Assembly (NCBI RefSeq): GCF_028435365.1
Contig: NZ_JAGTJJ010000001.1
Span: forward strand, 868,001-932,000
Direction of reading: 5' to 3'
Source: Polyangium jinanense
GTDB taxonomy: Bacteria; Myxococcota; Polyangia; Polyangiales; Polyangiaceae
DNA: 64,000 nucleotides
This document shows, piece by piece, positions 43,339-56,263 of the stretch; position 1 is the first letter of the stretch, and every line of letters begins with the position of its first letter. The notes under the pieces are model-generated. The model was not told where the DNA came from. It worked only from the letters and a program-made list of their open reading frames with translations, and made no database searches. The translations under genes and the position numbers were made by a program.

Positions 43339-44901
43339 ATGAGCGCCCCTCCCACGAATGGCACTGCGGTCCCTCGTACCCGCCCGCTCACCGGCGCGGA
43401 GTACCTCGAGAGCCTGCGCGACGGGCGTGAAGTCTGGATCCGTGGCGAACGGGTCATCGATCTCCCGAGCCACCCGGTCTTCCGCAACGCCACGCGGATG
43501 CTCGCGCGGCTCTACGACGCCCTGAACGATCCCGGAAGGCAAGCCGCGCTCACGGCGGAGACGGAAACGGGATCGGGTGCCCGGACACACCGCTTCTTCT
43601 GCATCCCGCGCAGCATCGACGATCTCGTCGCGACCCGCGACGCCATCGCGGAATCGGCGCGCATCACGTACGGCTGGATGGGACAGAGCCCGGAAGAAGG
43701 CGCGAGCCTCGTCGCCACGCTCGGCGCCGCGCCCGAAGTCTATGGCCGCTTCGCCGAGAACGCGCGGAGCTGGTATCGCAAAGCGAGCGGACAGGCGCTC
43801 TTTTTCCACCACGCGATGCTCGATCGCAGAAGCCACCCGCCGAACGCCCCGGCCCCCACGCCGCTCTACATCGAGCGCGAGACCGACGCGGGGATCGTCG
43901 TCAATGGCACGACGCCCGTCCCCTCGGTCGCGGCGCTCTCCCATTGCAGCTTCGTCGTGCACCCGGGCATCCTGCGCGACGAGGAGCTCCTCCTCTCGTT
44001 CGTCGTGCCGCTCGGCAGCCGCGGCGTGAAGCTGCAATGCCGCCCGAGCGCCACCACGAACACGAAGCTCCACGGAAGCCCCTTCGATCATCCGCTGACG
44101 AGCCGCCTCGAAGAGGACGAGGCCGTCCTCTCGTTCGACGAGGCGCTCATACCCTGGGAAAACGTGTTCCTGTACCGCGACGCGAGCGACCGGGCGGCGG
44201 CCTTCCAGCGCGCCTCGTTCGCCGCGCGCGCGAGCTTCCAGGAGTGCACGCGCCTCAGCATCAAGCTCGAATTCCTCGCGGGCCTGCTCCTGCGCTCCGT
44301 CGAGGCGGCGGGCACGGGCGGCTCGCCGGAGGTGCGCGCTTCGCTCGGCGAGGTCCTCTCGTATCGCAATCTCTTCTGGGGCCTCACCGAAGCGCAGGCG
44401 CGGGTCCCCGCCCCGTGGGCGCAGGACGCATTGCTGCCAAACCCGGAGCATGGTTTGTCCTTCCGCATCTTTTCGACGCTCGCCTATCCGCGGCTGCGCG
44501 ACGTCATCGAGCGGGCGGTGGGGAGCGGCCAGGTCTTCCTCACCGCGAACGCGAGCGACTTCATGAACCCCGAGACGCGGGCGTACCTCGAGCGCTTCGT
44601 GCGCGGGGAGAACGGCTACACCGCGCTCGATCGGGTCAAGCTCACGAAGCTGCTCTGGGACGCGCTCGGCGGCCAGATCGACAGCCATTTCGCTTCCGGC
44701 GACCGCCTGGAGAGCGCCGACGACATGCGCATCGACGTGCTCGCCGCGGCCGCCACGAGCGGGCTCGCCGACCGCTGCAAGGCCTTCGCAGGTCGCTGCC
44801 TCGACGAGTACGACCTCGAAGGTTGGCGCACCAAGGATCTCTTCACCCCGAACGAGCTCATCCCGGTCGTGTCCTCGCGGAGGCGGCCTTCGTCGTGGTG
44901 A
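43339..44901 (+). CDS. HpaB/PvcC-family FADH2-dependent monooxygenase
   Basis: 520 residues from ATG 43339, which follows aggag. The sequence has the overall layout of the 4-hydroxyphenylacetate 3-monooxygenase (large component)/PvcC/4-hydroxybutyryl-CoA dehydratase family. It opens RPLTGAEYLESLRDGREVWIRGERV, has HAMLDRRSHPPN in the FAD/substrate region, and DEALIPWENVFLYRD, a family hallmark. Such enzymes hydroxylate phenolic substrates using reduced flavin from a partner reductase, which is not adjacent. It could belong to aromatic degradation or to pigment/natural-product synthesis. A weak hairpin (44904-44917) plus ttt follows the stop. Confidence 0.85.
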   Translation: MSAPPTNGTAVPRTRPLTGAEYLESLRDGREVWIRGERVIDLPSHPVFRNATRMLARLYDALNDPGRQAALTAETETGSGARTHRFFCIPRSIDDLVATRDAIAESARITYGWMGQSPEEGASLVATLGAAPEVYGRFAENARSWYRKASGQALFFHHAMLDRRSHPPNAPAPTPLYIERETDAGIVVNGTTPVPSVAALSHCSFVVHPGILRDEELLLSFVVPLGSRGVKLQCRPSATTNTKLHGSPFDHPLTSRLEEDEAVLSFDEALIPWENVFLYRDASDRAAAFQRASFAARASFQECTRLSIKLEFLAGLLLRSVEAAGTGGSPEVRASLGEVLSYRNLFWGLTEAQARVPAPWAQDALLPNPEHGLSFRIFSTLAYPRLRDVIERAVGSGQVFLTANASDFMNPETRAYLERFVRGENGYTALDRVKLTKLLWDALGGQIDSHFASGDRLESADDMRIDVLAAAATSGLADRCKAFAGRCLDEYDLEGWRTKDLFTPNELIPVVSSRRRPSSW

Positions 44902-44983
44902 ATCCGAGGGGCCTCGGTTTCGATCCCGTTGCGACGCAGATCGGCACGACCGTCCGGCCCCCGAAGGGTCCGCATCGGTGCCA

Positions 44984-47900
44984 TCAGGTGCCGACACGGG
45001 CCTCGTCTCCCTTCCAATCCCGCAGCCACCGCGCAACAAGCGGGATCTCGATGCGGTATTTGTCGCCTGTCGTGACGACGTGATAGCGCTTCAACCGGCG
45101 CAGAGCAGCGCTCGCGGCCGCATCCATGGCCGGGAGAGGTCGCTCGTGCGCGAGCGCCAGGAGCAACCTCTGGCCCGCAGCGACCTCGCTTGGCGTTGCG
45201 CCAGTCGTTTCCTCCCACAGATTCGCAAAGTAGATCGCGCCCGCGGCCAGCGCTTCGCCGAGCGCTTCCTCGAGGTACGCTTCATCGATATGGCGCATTC
45301 CGTGTCGGTTCGCCGTCTTTACCATCGCCTCGCCAATGAGCTGCAAGAGATAGGGCTGGCACGCGGTCATCTCCAGGACACGACGGACGACGCCCTCGTC
45401 GTACTTGAGGTTGAACGCGGGATCTGGGTCCAAAAGTAGCTCGCGGGCCTCGTCAGGCTCGAGGTAGAGAATCTCGATCGGGCGTGCGTTGATGAAATAG
45501 CTCGTCCACCCGGGTCCCAGCTCCTCGAGCGTCTGCGCGCCGCAGAAGATGAGATCAAACTCGTCTCGGTGCTGCGCGAGATGGCGCAGTTCGTCGAAAA
45601 GTGAGGTGGTAACCCTGCCGCGCTCCATGGCATCGCCTAGCTTCTCGAATTCGTCCAGGCAGAGAAGCAGGCGCCGCTCGCCCAGCCGAGGACGGAGTTC
45701 ATCCAGCCAATCCTCGAGTGCCGGGTAGGGCGCCGACTTGAACGTGGAGCGATCGGCCATCGGAGGATCGAGACCTCGGCTGCGCAGATCTCGAATTGCT
45801 GCCCGCACCAGCCCATAGCAGAAGTCTCCTTCGCTGCTCGTCATGGCCTGACTCTGGAGGTCCACGTAGATGGGCAGGACGTCGTCGGGTAGAAGGCGGG
45901 ACAAGTTCAGAAGAAACGAGCTCTTTCCGCAGCGACGTGGACCATGGAGCACGAGCGTCGGCCGGCCGCCGGTGCGGATGGTCCGAACGATGTCTTGCGC
46001 TAGACGCTTGCGACCCTTGAACAGGTACGGCCGATCTGCGCGTAGGGGATTACCGCTCTGGAAGGGCTGAATCACCTCCTTGTGGGGGATTACGGATGCG
46101 TCTGTCTCGATCCTCTCCCTCAACACCACTTGCCAGTGCTTCAGTACACGCAGCCATTCAGCGGCCGCGCGATCGCCGAGACCAAGCTGCTGAGTGCGTC
46201 CTTGCAGCCGATCGAGTACGTTGATGCAGCGCTCTAGCCCACGCTCTCGTTGAATGGGTAGATCCTGGGCAAGCGCGTCGGCGACGCCTTGCGCTACCCC
46301 TTTCAACGCCGGCATGAGCTCTGCGAGGTCGCCCCGTTCGCCCTCGGGCGATTCCGTGTCGTCACCAGATGCTTCCGATGGATTGTAGAGGTGATTCGTG
46401 AGCGTGGCGAGGCTGAGGTCGTGTGTCGCAATCTCGGCTATACGCTCTGGCTCACAGAATGCAAGCAGCCGCGTGCGTACGAGCCTGCTCCGCTCGGCGC
46501 CATCGAATTCTGCGGCAATAGCAGCGATCTCGTCCCAGGCAGATTCCAGAGTTCGCCAGTAGCCCCACGACGGCCCCATCTGCACGGCCTTGCTCACGGT
46601 CTCCAGCGTGGCCTGCGGTGCGATACGAAAAGAAGCAACCAGAAGACGGGCATGCCCGACGATCGGGATGACGATGAGCTCATGCTCGTATGGCGGTAGG
46701 TCACTCAGGTACCGCGATAGCTCATCCCGCGAGGTCCGCTGCGCTCGCCGGACGCGCCACAGCGCCTTCATTACTAGGAACAAATATTCGGGCAACAGAC
46801 GAAAATATCCGACCAGCATGGCTGACACAGGGAGTAGTGCCCAGACTCCGCGCGGAAAGCTCAATACAGCGACCCAGGACATGCCTACGACGAGGCTGCG
46901 CGTGGGCTCGAAGTCCAATATGGCCATGGGAACAAGCCTGAGCTCCATCCACCCGTCGCTCCACGCTGTTTTTATGATGTCCCATAGCTCTACAAAAATG
47001 CGAACACCCGCACGCGTGGGTGCGAGGGAATGTCCGAAGAGCAGCCCCGCGATGGTCAAGCAGCTCAGAGGCGCGTGCACGAGTCCCGCTACGAAGCCGG
47101 TCGCTACAGGATACAGAATTCCGCACGCGACTCCCGCAAGAGCAGAGCCCGGTACGGTGAGCGGTAGATTTCCTTTGAGTGCACGGACGAGCCCTTTCAC
47201 TAGGAATCCGATGGCGCCCATGCTCGACGTCAGCATGACAAAAAAGATGGATATTTCAATGATATCCGAACCAATCCGGTACTCGATCTCACCGGACAAC
47301 CCGAGCCCCGTCCCGAGCGCCACCAGCGCCGCATTAAAAACGAGGAGATCGGTCGTGTCCTCCGACTTCGACAGTTCCTTGAACATGACGAACGCAAACA
47401 GTCCCATCCCCATGCCGCTCAGCGTGGCACCGCCACGATCTCCGCTCGTCAACCAGAAGCCTGCCGAGAGCCCCGCTGTGATTCCCAAAATGAGCAAGAC
47501 CCACCCGCACTTAAGCCAACGGTGTCGCCATATCTTGGCGACCGTGACGGCGGTCAGGTTGAGTATCGCAACCGCAATGCAGAGCGCGAGTCCCAGGCGT
47601 CGATAGGGGGGAAAGGAGCGAATCAAAGTATCCAGGCTGCCTTGCACGATCGACAGCCGGAATAGACAGGTGAGAGCGCACAGGATCGGAGCGATGAGGG
47701 CTACGGAATGACTGACTGCACCAAGCCCGAGTGAAAGTAGCAGGGCAGCCAAAACAATGGTGATATCGCGAGGCCTCCCCAGTGTCACGATCACAATTGC
47801 GAGCGGCAACGTCGAAATGGCCACGGCGAGTACGTACTCGGCCACGAGCCGACCCGCTCTCGTTTCGGGCTTGGCGCGGAACCAAAGGATGTCTCGAAAC

Positions 47901-48064
47901 GAGGTGTCCTTGGGCTCCTCGTCGTGTGCCTCGTCGTTCTGCGCCTTTTCTCTTGGCATGAGGTCCGCTAGGGGGACCCATTCTTTCAAGCGTCCCTCGA
48001 GCTTCGTTGGGCTGAAGAGCGCCCAATGCCAAAGCTCCAAGGTCTCGCGGAGAAACCGCCTCAT
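44984..48064 (-). CDS. Polytopic membrane protein fused to a STAND/ORC-like AAA ATPase
   Basis: 1026 residues. After a soluble N-terminus (about 70 residues), some ten hydrophobic segments span residues 74-440, for example LVAEYVLAVAISTLPLAIVI and IIEISIFFVMLTSSMGAIGF. A helical linker of about 240 residues follows. From about 680 there is an ATPase domain: Walker A GPRRCGKSS (708-716), a conserved DLQSQ strand, Walker B LLLCLDEFE (D804, E805), and a C-terminal winged-helix-like end. It is the last gene of a three-gene operon; its start overlaps the preceding gene by 4 bases. Base composition is clearly lower in GC than the flanks, suggesting acquisition. Likely role: membrane effector or sensor of a defence-type system (inferred). 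Confidence 0.8.
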   Translation of the reverse strand: MRRFLRETLELWHWALFSPTKLEGRLKEWVPLADLMPREKAQNDEAHDEEPKDTSFRDILWFRAKPETRAGRLVAEYVLAVAISTLPLAIVIVTLGRPRDITIVLAALLLSLGLGAVSHSVALIAPILCALTCLFRLSIVQGSLDTLIRSFPPYRRLGLALCIAVAILNLTAVTVAKIWRHRWLKCGWVLLILGITAGLSAGFWLTSGDRGGATLSGMGMGLFAFVMFKELSKSEDTTDLLVFNAALVALGTGLGLSGEIEYRIGSDIIEISIFFVMLTSSMGAIGFLVKGLVRALKGNLPLTVPGSALAGVACGILYPVATGFVAGLVHAPLSCLTIAGLLFGHSLAPTRAGVRIFVELWDIIKTAWSDGWMELRLVPMAILDFEPTRSLVVGMSWVAVLSFPRGVWALLPVSAMLVGYFRLLPEYLFLVMKALWRVRRAQRTSRDELSRYLSDLPPYEHELIVIPIVGHARLLVASFRIAPQATLETVSKAVQMGPSWGYWRTLESAWDEIAAIAAEFDGAERSRLVRTRLLAFCEPERIAEIATHDLSLATLTNHLYNPSEASGDDTESPEGERGDLAELMPALKGVAQGVADALAQDLPIQRERGLERCINVLDRLQGRTQQLGLGDRAAAEWLRVLKHWQVVLRERIETDASVIPHKEVIQPFQSGNPLRADRPYLFKGRKRLAQDIVRTIRTGGRPTLVLHGPRRCGKSSFLLNLSRLLPDDVLPIYVDLQSQAMTSSEGDFCYGLVRAAIRDLRSRGLDPPMADRSTFKSAPYPALEDWLDELRPRLGERRLLLCLDEFEKLGDAMERGRVTTSLFDELRHLAQHRDEFDLIFCGAQTLEELGPGWTSYFINARPIEILYLEPDEARELLLDPDPAFNLKYDEGVVRRVLEMTACQPYLLQLIGEAMVKTANRHGMRHIDEAYLEEALGEALAAGAIYFANLWEETTGATPSEVAAGQRLLLALAHERPLPAMDAAASAALRRLKRYHVVTTGDKYRIEIPLVARWLRDWKGDEARVGT

Positions 48065-49050
48065 CGTTGTTCCTGCACGAACGAGGCAAACGCGCTGCTG
48101 AACACGTCGCCGTCGCGAAGGAGCCCGTGCCTCTCGAGGTCGTCGACGACACCCGGAGCGAGCGGTGGCTGCCCTCCACTACCGATCGCTCGGCGAAGCG
48201 CCGACCGCTCCGCCGGTGACAGCGCGCTCCAGAGTTCGCGGAACCGCTCCGACGACTGTACACGGAACGCCTGCCGCGTCTTGTCTTGATCCCTATGCTG
48301 CCAGAGGAGCGACGCTGCCATCTGCATATAAAATGGAAGTCCTCCGGACAGCTCCTCGATTAGGGCCAAATCGACATCACTCACCGTCATGCCAGTCCGG
48401 GCGAAGCTATTTCGTACGAAATCCATCCACTCCGTTCGCTTCAAGGCGCCCAGGGTGATCGTGCTGAAGATGTTCCCAAAGGGGGACGTAAGCCCGCATT
48501 CATCGTAGATCTCGGCGAGGGGACGCCGCGTCGACAAAATCATAGCGAAGTACCCCGCCGATGCCTTGGCACGAAAATCTTCGCCCCATTCCTGGAACAG
48601 ATCCAGTCTCGCCGCAATTCGCTCGAACTCGTCAAGCTGTACAAGCAGTCGTACGTTGCTGTCCCGCAACGCTTCGAGCCCATCGTCGACAGCGAAGCCG
48701 TCAGAATTTTGATCGGTGCGCCAAGGCGTATGCCCGGTCTGACGCTCGATACGGCGTCTGAGACCCTCCACGATCCCCTCGGGAGTGTGTAGTGACTTGG
48801 ATTGTAGGTCCAGTGTGATCACGAGCGGATTTTGCTCAGGAAGGCAGAACTCGTGGATGCGTCCGGCGATGTACTGGAGCAGGGAGCTCTTGCCGCTGCG
48901 ATGAAGACCAACCACGGACACCGATTGCGCCGAAATGCCGCCGACCCGTGCCTTCAAATCAGCACGCTGCTCGACTCGCCCTGCGAAGTACTGCGGGGGC
49001 ACTGGCACGCCGTACCCGAACGGGTTGACTCCCGGAGTATCCTTTTGCAT
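48061..49050 (-). CDS. STAND/ORC-like AAA ATPase
   Basis: 329 residues. It opens with NPFGYGVPVPPQYFAGR, the N-terminal box typical of archaeal/ORC-type and STAND ATPases. Walker A is GLHRSGKSS (48-56), the strand motif is LDLQSKS, Walker B is LLVQLDEFE (D140, E141), and a sensor-like segment is MILSTRRPLAEI. The C-terminal part resembles a winged helix (GGQPPLAPGVVDDLERHGLL). No effector domain is fused to it. It is the middle gene of the operon, 6 bases after the nuclease gene and overlapping the membrane-ATPase gene by ATGA. Its motifs are closely matched by the ATPase domain of that protein, so the two are paralogous and may form mixed oligomers. Confidence 0.82.
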   Translation of the reverse strand: MQKDTPGVNPFGYGVPVPPQYFAGRVEQRADLKARVGGISAQSVSVVGLHRSGKSSLLQYIAGRIHEFCLPEQNPLVITLDLQSKSLHTPEGIVEGLRRRIERQTGHTPWRTDQNSDGFAVDDGLEALRDSNVRLLVQLDEFERIAARLDLFQEWGEDFRAKASAGYFAMILSTRRPLAEIYDECGLTSPFGNIFSTITLGALKRTEWMDFVRNSFARTGMTVSDVDLALIEELSGGLPFYMQMAASLLWQHRDQDKTRQAFRVQSSERFRELWSALSPAERSALRRAIGSGGQPPLAPGVVDDLERHGLLRDGDVFSSAFASFVQEQR

Positions 49051-49056
49051 GGCAGA

Positions 49057-49809
49057 CTATCGACCTGGCGAAATCACCACGATCACGCGTGTGGTCTCCC
49101 TCGTTTCAGCTTCGAGATCACGCTTCAGCGCGGCTTGGTTGTCGATGCGGCCGTCAGGATCATAGATGAAGCAGATCAGCGTGCGACAGTCGGGGTGCTG
49201 GCGATAATGGGGAATGTCCGCGAGGAGCTGCTTCTTGAGCTCCTTGGGGCCGAGGTCGTTCCTGGTCTTTTTAACCTCGATGAGAATCTGCTCGTTTTTC
49301 AGCAAAAAATCAACGCGTGCCGAGCCAGCTGCCACAGAAGGCGTAGGCTCCTCCGTCCTCACGTCATCGAAATCCGTCGAGAGGAGCGCGCGCAAGACAT
49401 ACTGCACATCGTACTCGTCGGCGATATCGAGCGGCGGCTTGCGACCCCGGTTCCTTAGCTGAATGGCGACTCGATCGAATCGAGAGAGCGCAAATACCAG
49501 ACGCGATGTCGGATCAGGCATCCCGTGTTCCTTGTCGCACCTTCGCTGAGCCCAAGGGAACGCTACGCCACAATGCTCGCAGAAGCAGGGCGCATCGACG
49601 ACCGGCAACCTTTCACGTATGTCCTCGCCGCACTTCGGGCAGCGAGTCATGGTCGAGGCCCCACATTCCGGACAGTGCGTCCTGAGCGTCCGGGAAACTC
49701 TGTCCCGACGAATGGAGACAAGGTGCCCATTCTCGCACAGTTGAAGTGTTCCGAGCTCCCCCCTTCCCCCTCGGCGGTTTCCCTCGCGCGCATTGCGGTT
49801 GGACATCAT
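49057..49809 (-). CDS. Zinc-ribbon protein with PD-(D/E)XK nuclease-like domain
   Basis: 250 residues; either of two adjacent ATGs could start it. The N-terminal 95 residues hold several CxxC pairs (CENGH, CPECG, CPKCG, CFCEHCG), like DUF2321-type zinc ribbons. The C-terminal domain has the restriction-endonuclease-like pattern: helix DEYDVQYVLRALL, then EEPTPSVAAGSARVDFLL with D167, and LIEVKKTR with E178 and K180, forming D...ExK. The tail IPHYRQHPDCRTLICFIYDP also fits this fold. It is the first gene of the operon. It probably cuts nucleic acid, with the zinc part aiding target binding; activity is inferred. AT-richer than neighbours, like the rest of the operon. Confidence 0.82.
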   Translation of the reverse strand: MMSNRNAREGNRRGGRGELGTLQLCENGHLVSIRRDRVSRTLRTHCPECGASTMTRCPKCGEDIRERLPVVDAPCFCEHCGVAFPWAQRRCDKEHGMPDPTSRLVFALSRFDRVAIQLRNRGRKPPLDIADEYDVQYVLRALLSTDFDDVRTEEPTPSVAAGSARVDFLLKNEQILIEVKKTRNDLGPKELKKQLLADIPHYRQHPDCRTLICFIYDPDGRIDNQAALKRDLEAETRETTRVIVVISPGR

Positions 49810-49971
49810 GAGGGCCGCTGCTTACCACGGTGGTCGCCTGGGTTCTAGCTTCGCGGGCTACGATGGTCCCTCCGAAGTCGCGCGTAGCAGCGCTTGCCAA
49901 GAGGCTCTCGACCCGCTTCCAAGAGGGGCGGATCGGCTAGCTCGCGGCATATGCAGCGCCCGGACCTCGCC

Positions 49972-50826
49972 TCAGAAAAACCCCTCCAGCGCGATCACGC
50001 AAAGCTCCGCCGGCCGCTCGGGATCATCGGGATCCGTGACGGCCCAGATCGTTTTCCGCCCGGGATCGAACGTGATCCCCTCGACCTTCCGGCATGATCG
50101 TTCCCCCGAGGGTTCTTCGAGGAACGCATACCTCGCCTGATCCCCCGCGAGAATCCCGACCGCGGCGCCCACCACAGGCCCATCGTCGATTGCGTTCGGC
50201 GTGCCCTCCGCGACGGCGAGATAAAACGTCCGCCCGCCGAACGCTGCCGCGTCCGTGAAATGCAGCGGCACGCCGCCCGCGATTCCGAGGTCGTAAAACG
50301 CGTGCCCGAGGAGCTCCACGCCGCGACCTTCGAGCACGCTCCCGGCGACGTCCACGATCGCGCTCGCCAAAGGCCCCGCGCCGCGATGAAACACCCGCAA
50401 AACCTCGCCGACGAGCACCGCGCCCTCGACGTTCGGCCGCGCGCCGATCCGCGCCTCGACCACGTCGAAGAGCGACCCGAAATCCGTGACCTCTACGCGA
50501 CCGGAATCGAGATCGACCGACGCCTTGTGCCTGCGCCTGTCCGAAGACCCCGACCCGAGGACCGTCACGGCCCGCCCCGGCCCCACGAACGCCGCCTCGA
50601 AATCGGGCTTTCGTGCTTTGGGCAACTCCTCCCCACGCCCTTCGAGCGTGACGCGCGACATCGCCCCCGAATCCGGATCGATCCACACCACGGAGAACGC
50701 GTCGTCCTGGATCACGAGCAAACGTCGGTCGTGCCAAACCACAGCCGAGCCCGCCCGCACTCCGGGCAGGGGCCGTGACGAGAGGATGCGGGCGCGCAGA
50801 TGGGGATCCTGGGAGGCTTTGATCAC
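49972..50826 (-). CDS. Probable beta-propeller protein, unknown
   Basis: 284 residues from GTG 50826 (MIKASQDPHLRARIL...); a longer frame upstream is antisense to the glgE start region. Repeating beta-strand blocks such as SAVVWHDRRLLVIQDD, FSVVWIDPDSG and GITFDPGRKTIWAVTDPDDP suggest a propeller of the kind annotated as DUF6910/DUF6929. No signal peptide. High GC returns here, marking the edge of the AT-richer operon; the 160 bases in between hold no gene. It is divergent from glgE, with about 100 bases between starts. Confidence 0.65.
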   Translation of the reverse strand: MIKASQDPHLRARILSSRPLPGVRAGSAVVWHDRRLLVIQDDAFSVVWIDPDSGAMSRVTLEGRGEELPKARKPDFEAAFVGPGRAVTVLGSGSSDRRRHKASVDLDSGRVEVTDFGSLFDVVEARIGARPNVEGAVLVGEVLRVFHRGAGPLASAIVDVAGSVLEGRGVELLGHAFYDLGIAGGVPLHFTDAAAFGGRTFYLAVAEGTPNAIDDGPVVGAAVGILAGDQARYAFLEEPSGERSCRKVEGITFDPGRKTIWAVTDPDDPERPAELCVIALEGFF

Positions 50827-50929
50827 CCGTCCGCCACTACCCTGGACCGCGGTCGGACGACAACCTTTCGCTTCCCGCGCCCGCCCGCTCGGACAACCGC
50901 CCTCCCCCGCGGCGCATCGAAGCGCCTTG

Positions 50930-52938
50930 GTGGACCTCGACAAGCTCCCTGAAGAAGGCCGCAGGCGTGTGCAGATCGAGCGCGTTCGTCCCGAGATCGA
51001 CGGCGGGCGCTTCCCGATCAAGCGTATCCTCGGCGATCGGATCGACGTCTCGGCCATCGTTTATGCCGACGGGCACGATCTGCTCGCCTGCTCGCTCCTC
51101 TATCGCCCCGCGCCGTCCCTGGGCGATCCCGATCCGCCCTGGCTCTTCGTCCCCCTCGAGCCCACGGCGGAGCCCGATCGATTCGTCGCGTCGTTCACGC
51201 CCGACACGCTCGGCCTCTGGCAATACACCGTCGAGGCCTTCATCGATCGGTACGGCACGTTCCGCCGCGACCTCAAAAAGCGCGTCGAGGCGGCGCAGGA
51301 CGTCTCCGTCGACATCCTCGACGGCGCGACCCTGCTCGAACAGGCCGCCAAGGACGCGACCGGCGACGACGCTCGCTCCCTCGCGGACGTGGCCGCGCGC
51401 CTGCGCGACGACACCATTCCGCTCACGGAGCGAATCACGCTCGCGCTCGACAGCGGCCTTTGCATGGCCGCCGCGCGCCATCCCGATCGCCGCCTCGCCT
51501 CGCGATATCCGGGCATCCTCGAGGTCGTCGTCGACCCCGAAAAGGCCCGCTTCTCCTCCTGGTACGAGCTCTTTCCGCGCTCCTTCGGCGAAGGCGGCCG
51601 CCACGGCACCTTCGCCGACGCCGAGGCGCGCCTGCCATACGTCGCCGACCTGGGCTTCGACATCCTTTACCTCCCGCCGATTCATCCGATTGGCCAGACG
51701 AACCGCAAAGGGAAAAACAACACCCTCGTCGCGGAGCACGGCGACGTCGGCAGCCCCTGGGCCATCGGCGCGCCCCAGGGAGGTCATACCGCGGTGCACC
51801 CCTCGCTCGGCACCCTCGACGATTTCGACAGGTTTTTCCAAGCCGCAGCGCGGCTCGGCATCGACATCGCGCTCGACATCGCCTTGCAGGCCTCGCCCGA
51901 TCACCCCTGGGTCCAGGAGCATCCCGGGTGGTTCCCGCGCCGCGCCGACGGCACGGCTCGTTATGCCGAGAATCCGCCCAAGAAATACCAGGACATCCAC
52001 CCGTTCGATTTCGAAACCGAGGAGTGGCCCGAGCTCTGGCGCTCGCTCGAAGGCATTTTCCGGTTCTGGATCGCCCGCGGCGTCCGCTTCTTCCGGGTCG
52101 ACAACCCGCACACGAAGCCCCTGCCCTTCTGGGAGTGGGTCATTCGCTCGATCAAGCGCGACCACCCCGAAGTCGTCTTCCTCTCCGAGGCGTTTACGCG
52201 CCCTGCGCTCATGTACGGCCTCGCCAAGCGCGGGTTCAGCCAGTCGTACACCTATTTCACCTGGCGCGTCTCCAAGGACGAGATCACGTCCTACATGCAC
52301 GACCTCACGAAGACCGAGATCGCCGAGTTTTACCGGCCGAACTTCTGGCCGAACACGCCCGACATCCTGCCCGAGCACCTCCAGAACGGCCAGCCCGCGG
52401 CGTTCCTCGTGCGCCTCGTCCTCGCCGCGACACTGTCGAGCTCGTACGGCATTTATGGCCCGGCGTTCGAGCTCATGGAGCACAAGCCCCCGCGCGAGGG
52501 CGCCGAGGAGTATGCGGACAGCGAGAAATACGAGCTTCGCCGCTGGGACCTCCGCCGGCCGGACAGCCTGCGCCCCATGATCACGCGCATCAACCGCATC
52601 CGCATGGAGCACCCCGCGCTCGCGCGCAACGACAATCTTCAATTTTTCCACACCGACAGCGACCTCGTCCTCGCGTATGGCAAGACGCACGGGGACGACT
52701 CGCTGATCGTCGTCGTCAACCTCGATCCGTATCATCGCCACGGCGCGTGGGTCGAGCTCGATCTGCCGGGCCTCACGGATGCGGGGCGTGGCTTCGAGGT
52801 CCATGACCTCCTGAGCGGTGCGCGTTATACGTTCCGAGGAAAGCGAAACTGGGTCGAGATCGATCCGCGGACGTCGCCCGCCTGTGTATTCCATGCACGG
52901 AGGCTCGCCCGCAGGGAGAACGATTACGAGTATTTCCT

Positions 52939-52942
<4 letters not shown>
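50930..52942 (+). CDS. glgE: GlgE, alpha-1,4-glucan:maltose-1-phosphate maltosyltransferase
   Basis: 670 residues from GTG 50930, the family's usual size; no good ATG exists. A GH13_3 enzyme that adds maltosyl units from maltose-1-phosphate to alpha-glucan. An N-terminal beta domain is followed by WYELFPRSFG and the block YLPPIHPIGQTNRKGKNN, both highly specific for GlgE. The nucleophile is in FFRVDNPHTKP (D391) and the acid/base in FLSEAFTRP (E420), close to D394/E423 of the Streptomyces enzyme. The stop overlaps the start of treS-mak by ATGA. With the next gene it forms the GlgE pathway; glgB is not in the window. Confidence 0.96.
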
Positions 52943-56253
<3,311 letters not shown>

Positions 56254-56263
56254 TGCTCGCTCG

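Noticed and set aside
44984..49809. Prophage or integrative element around the AT-richer operon
   Set aside because: No integrase, transposase, tRNA or flanking direct repeat was seen; only the composition and gene content are unusual.
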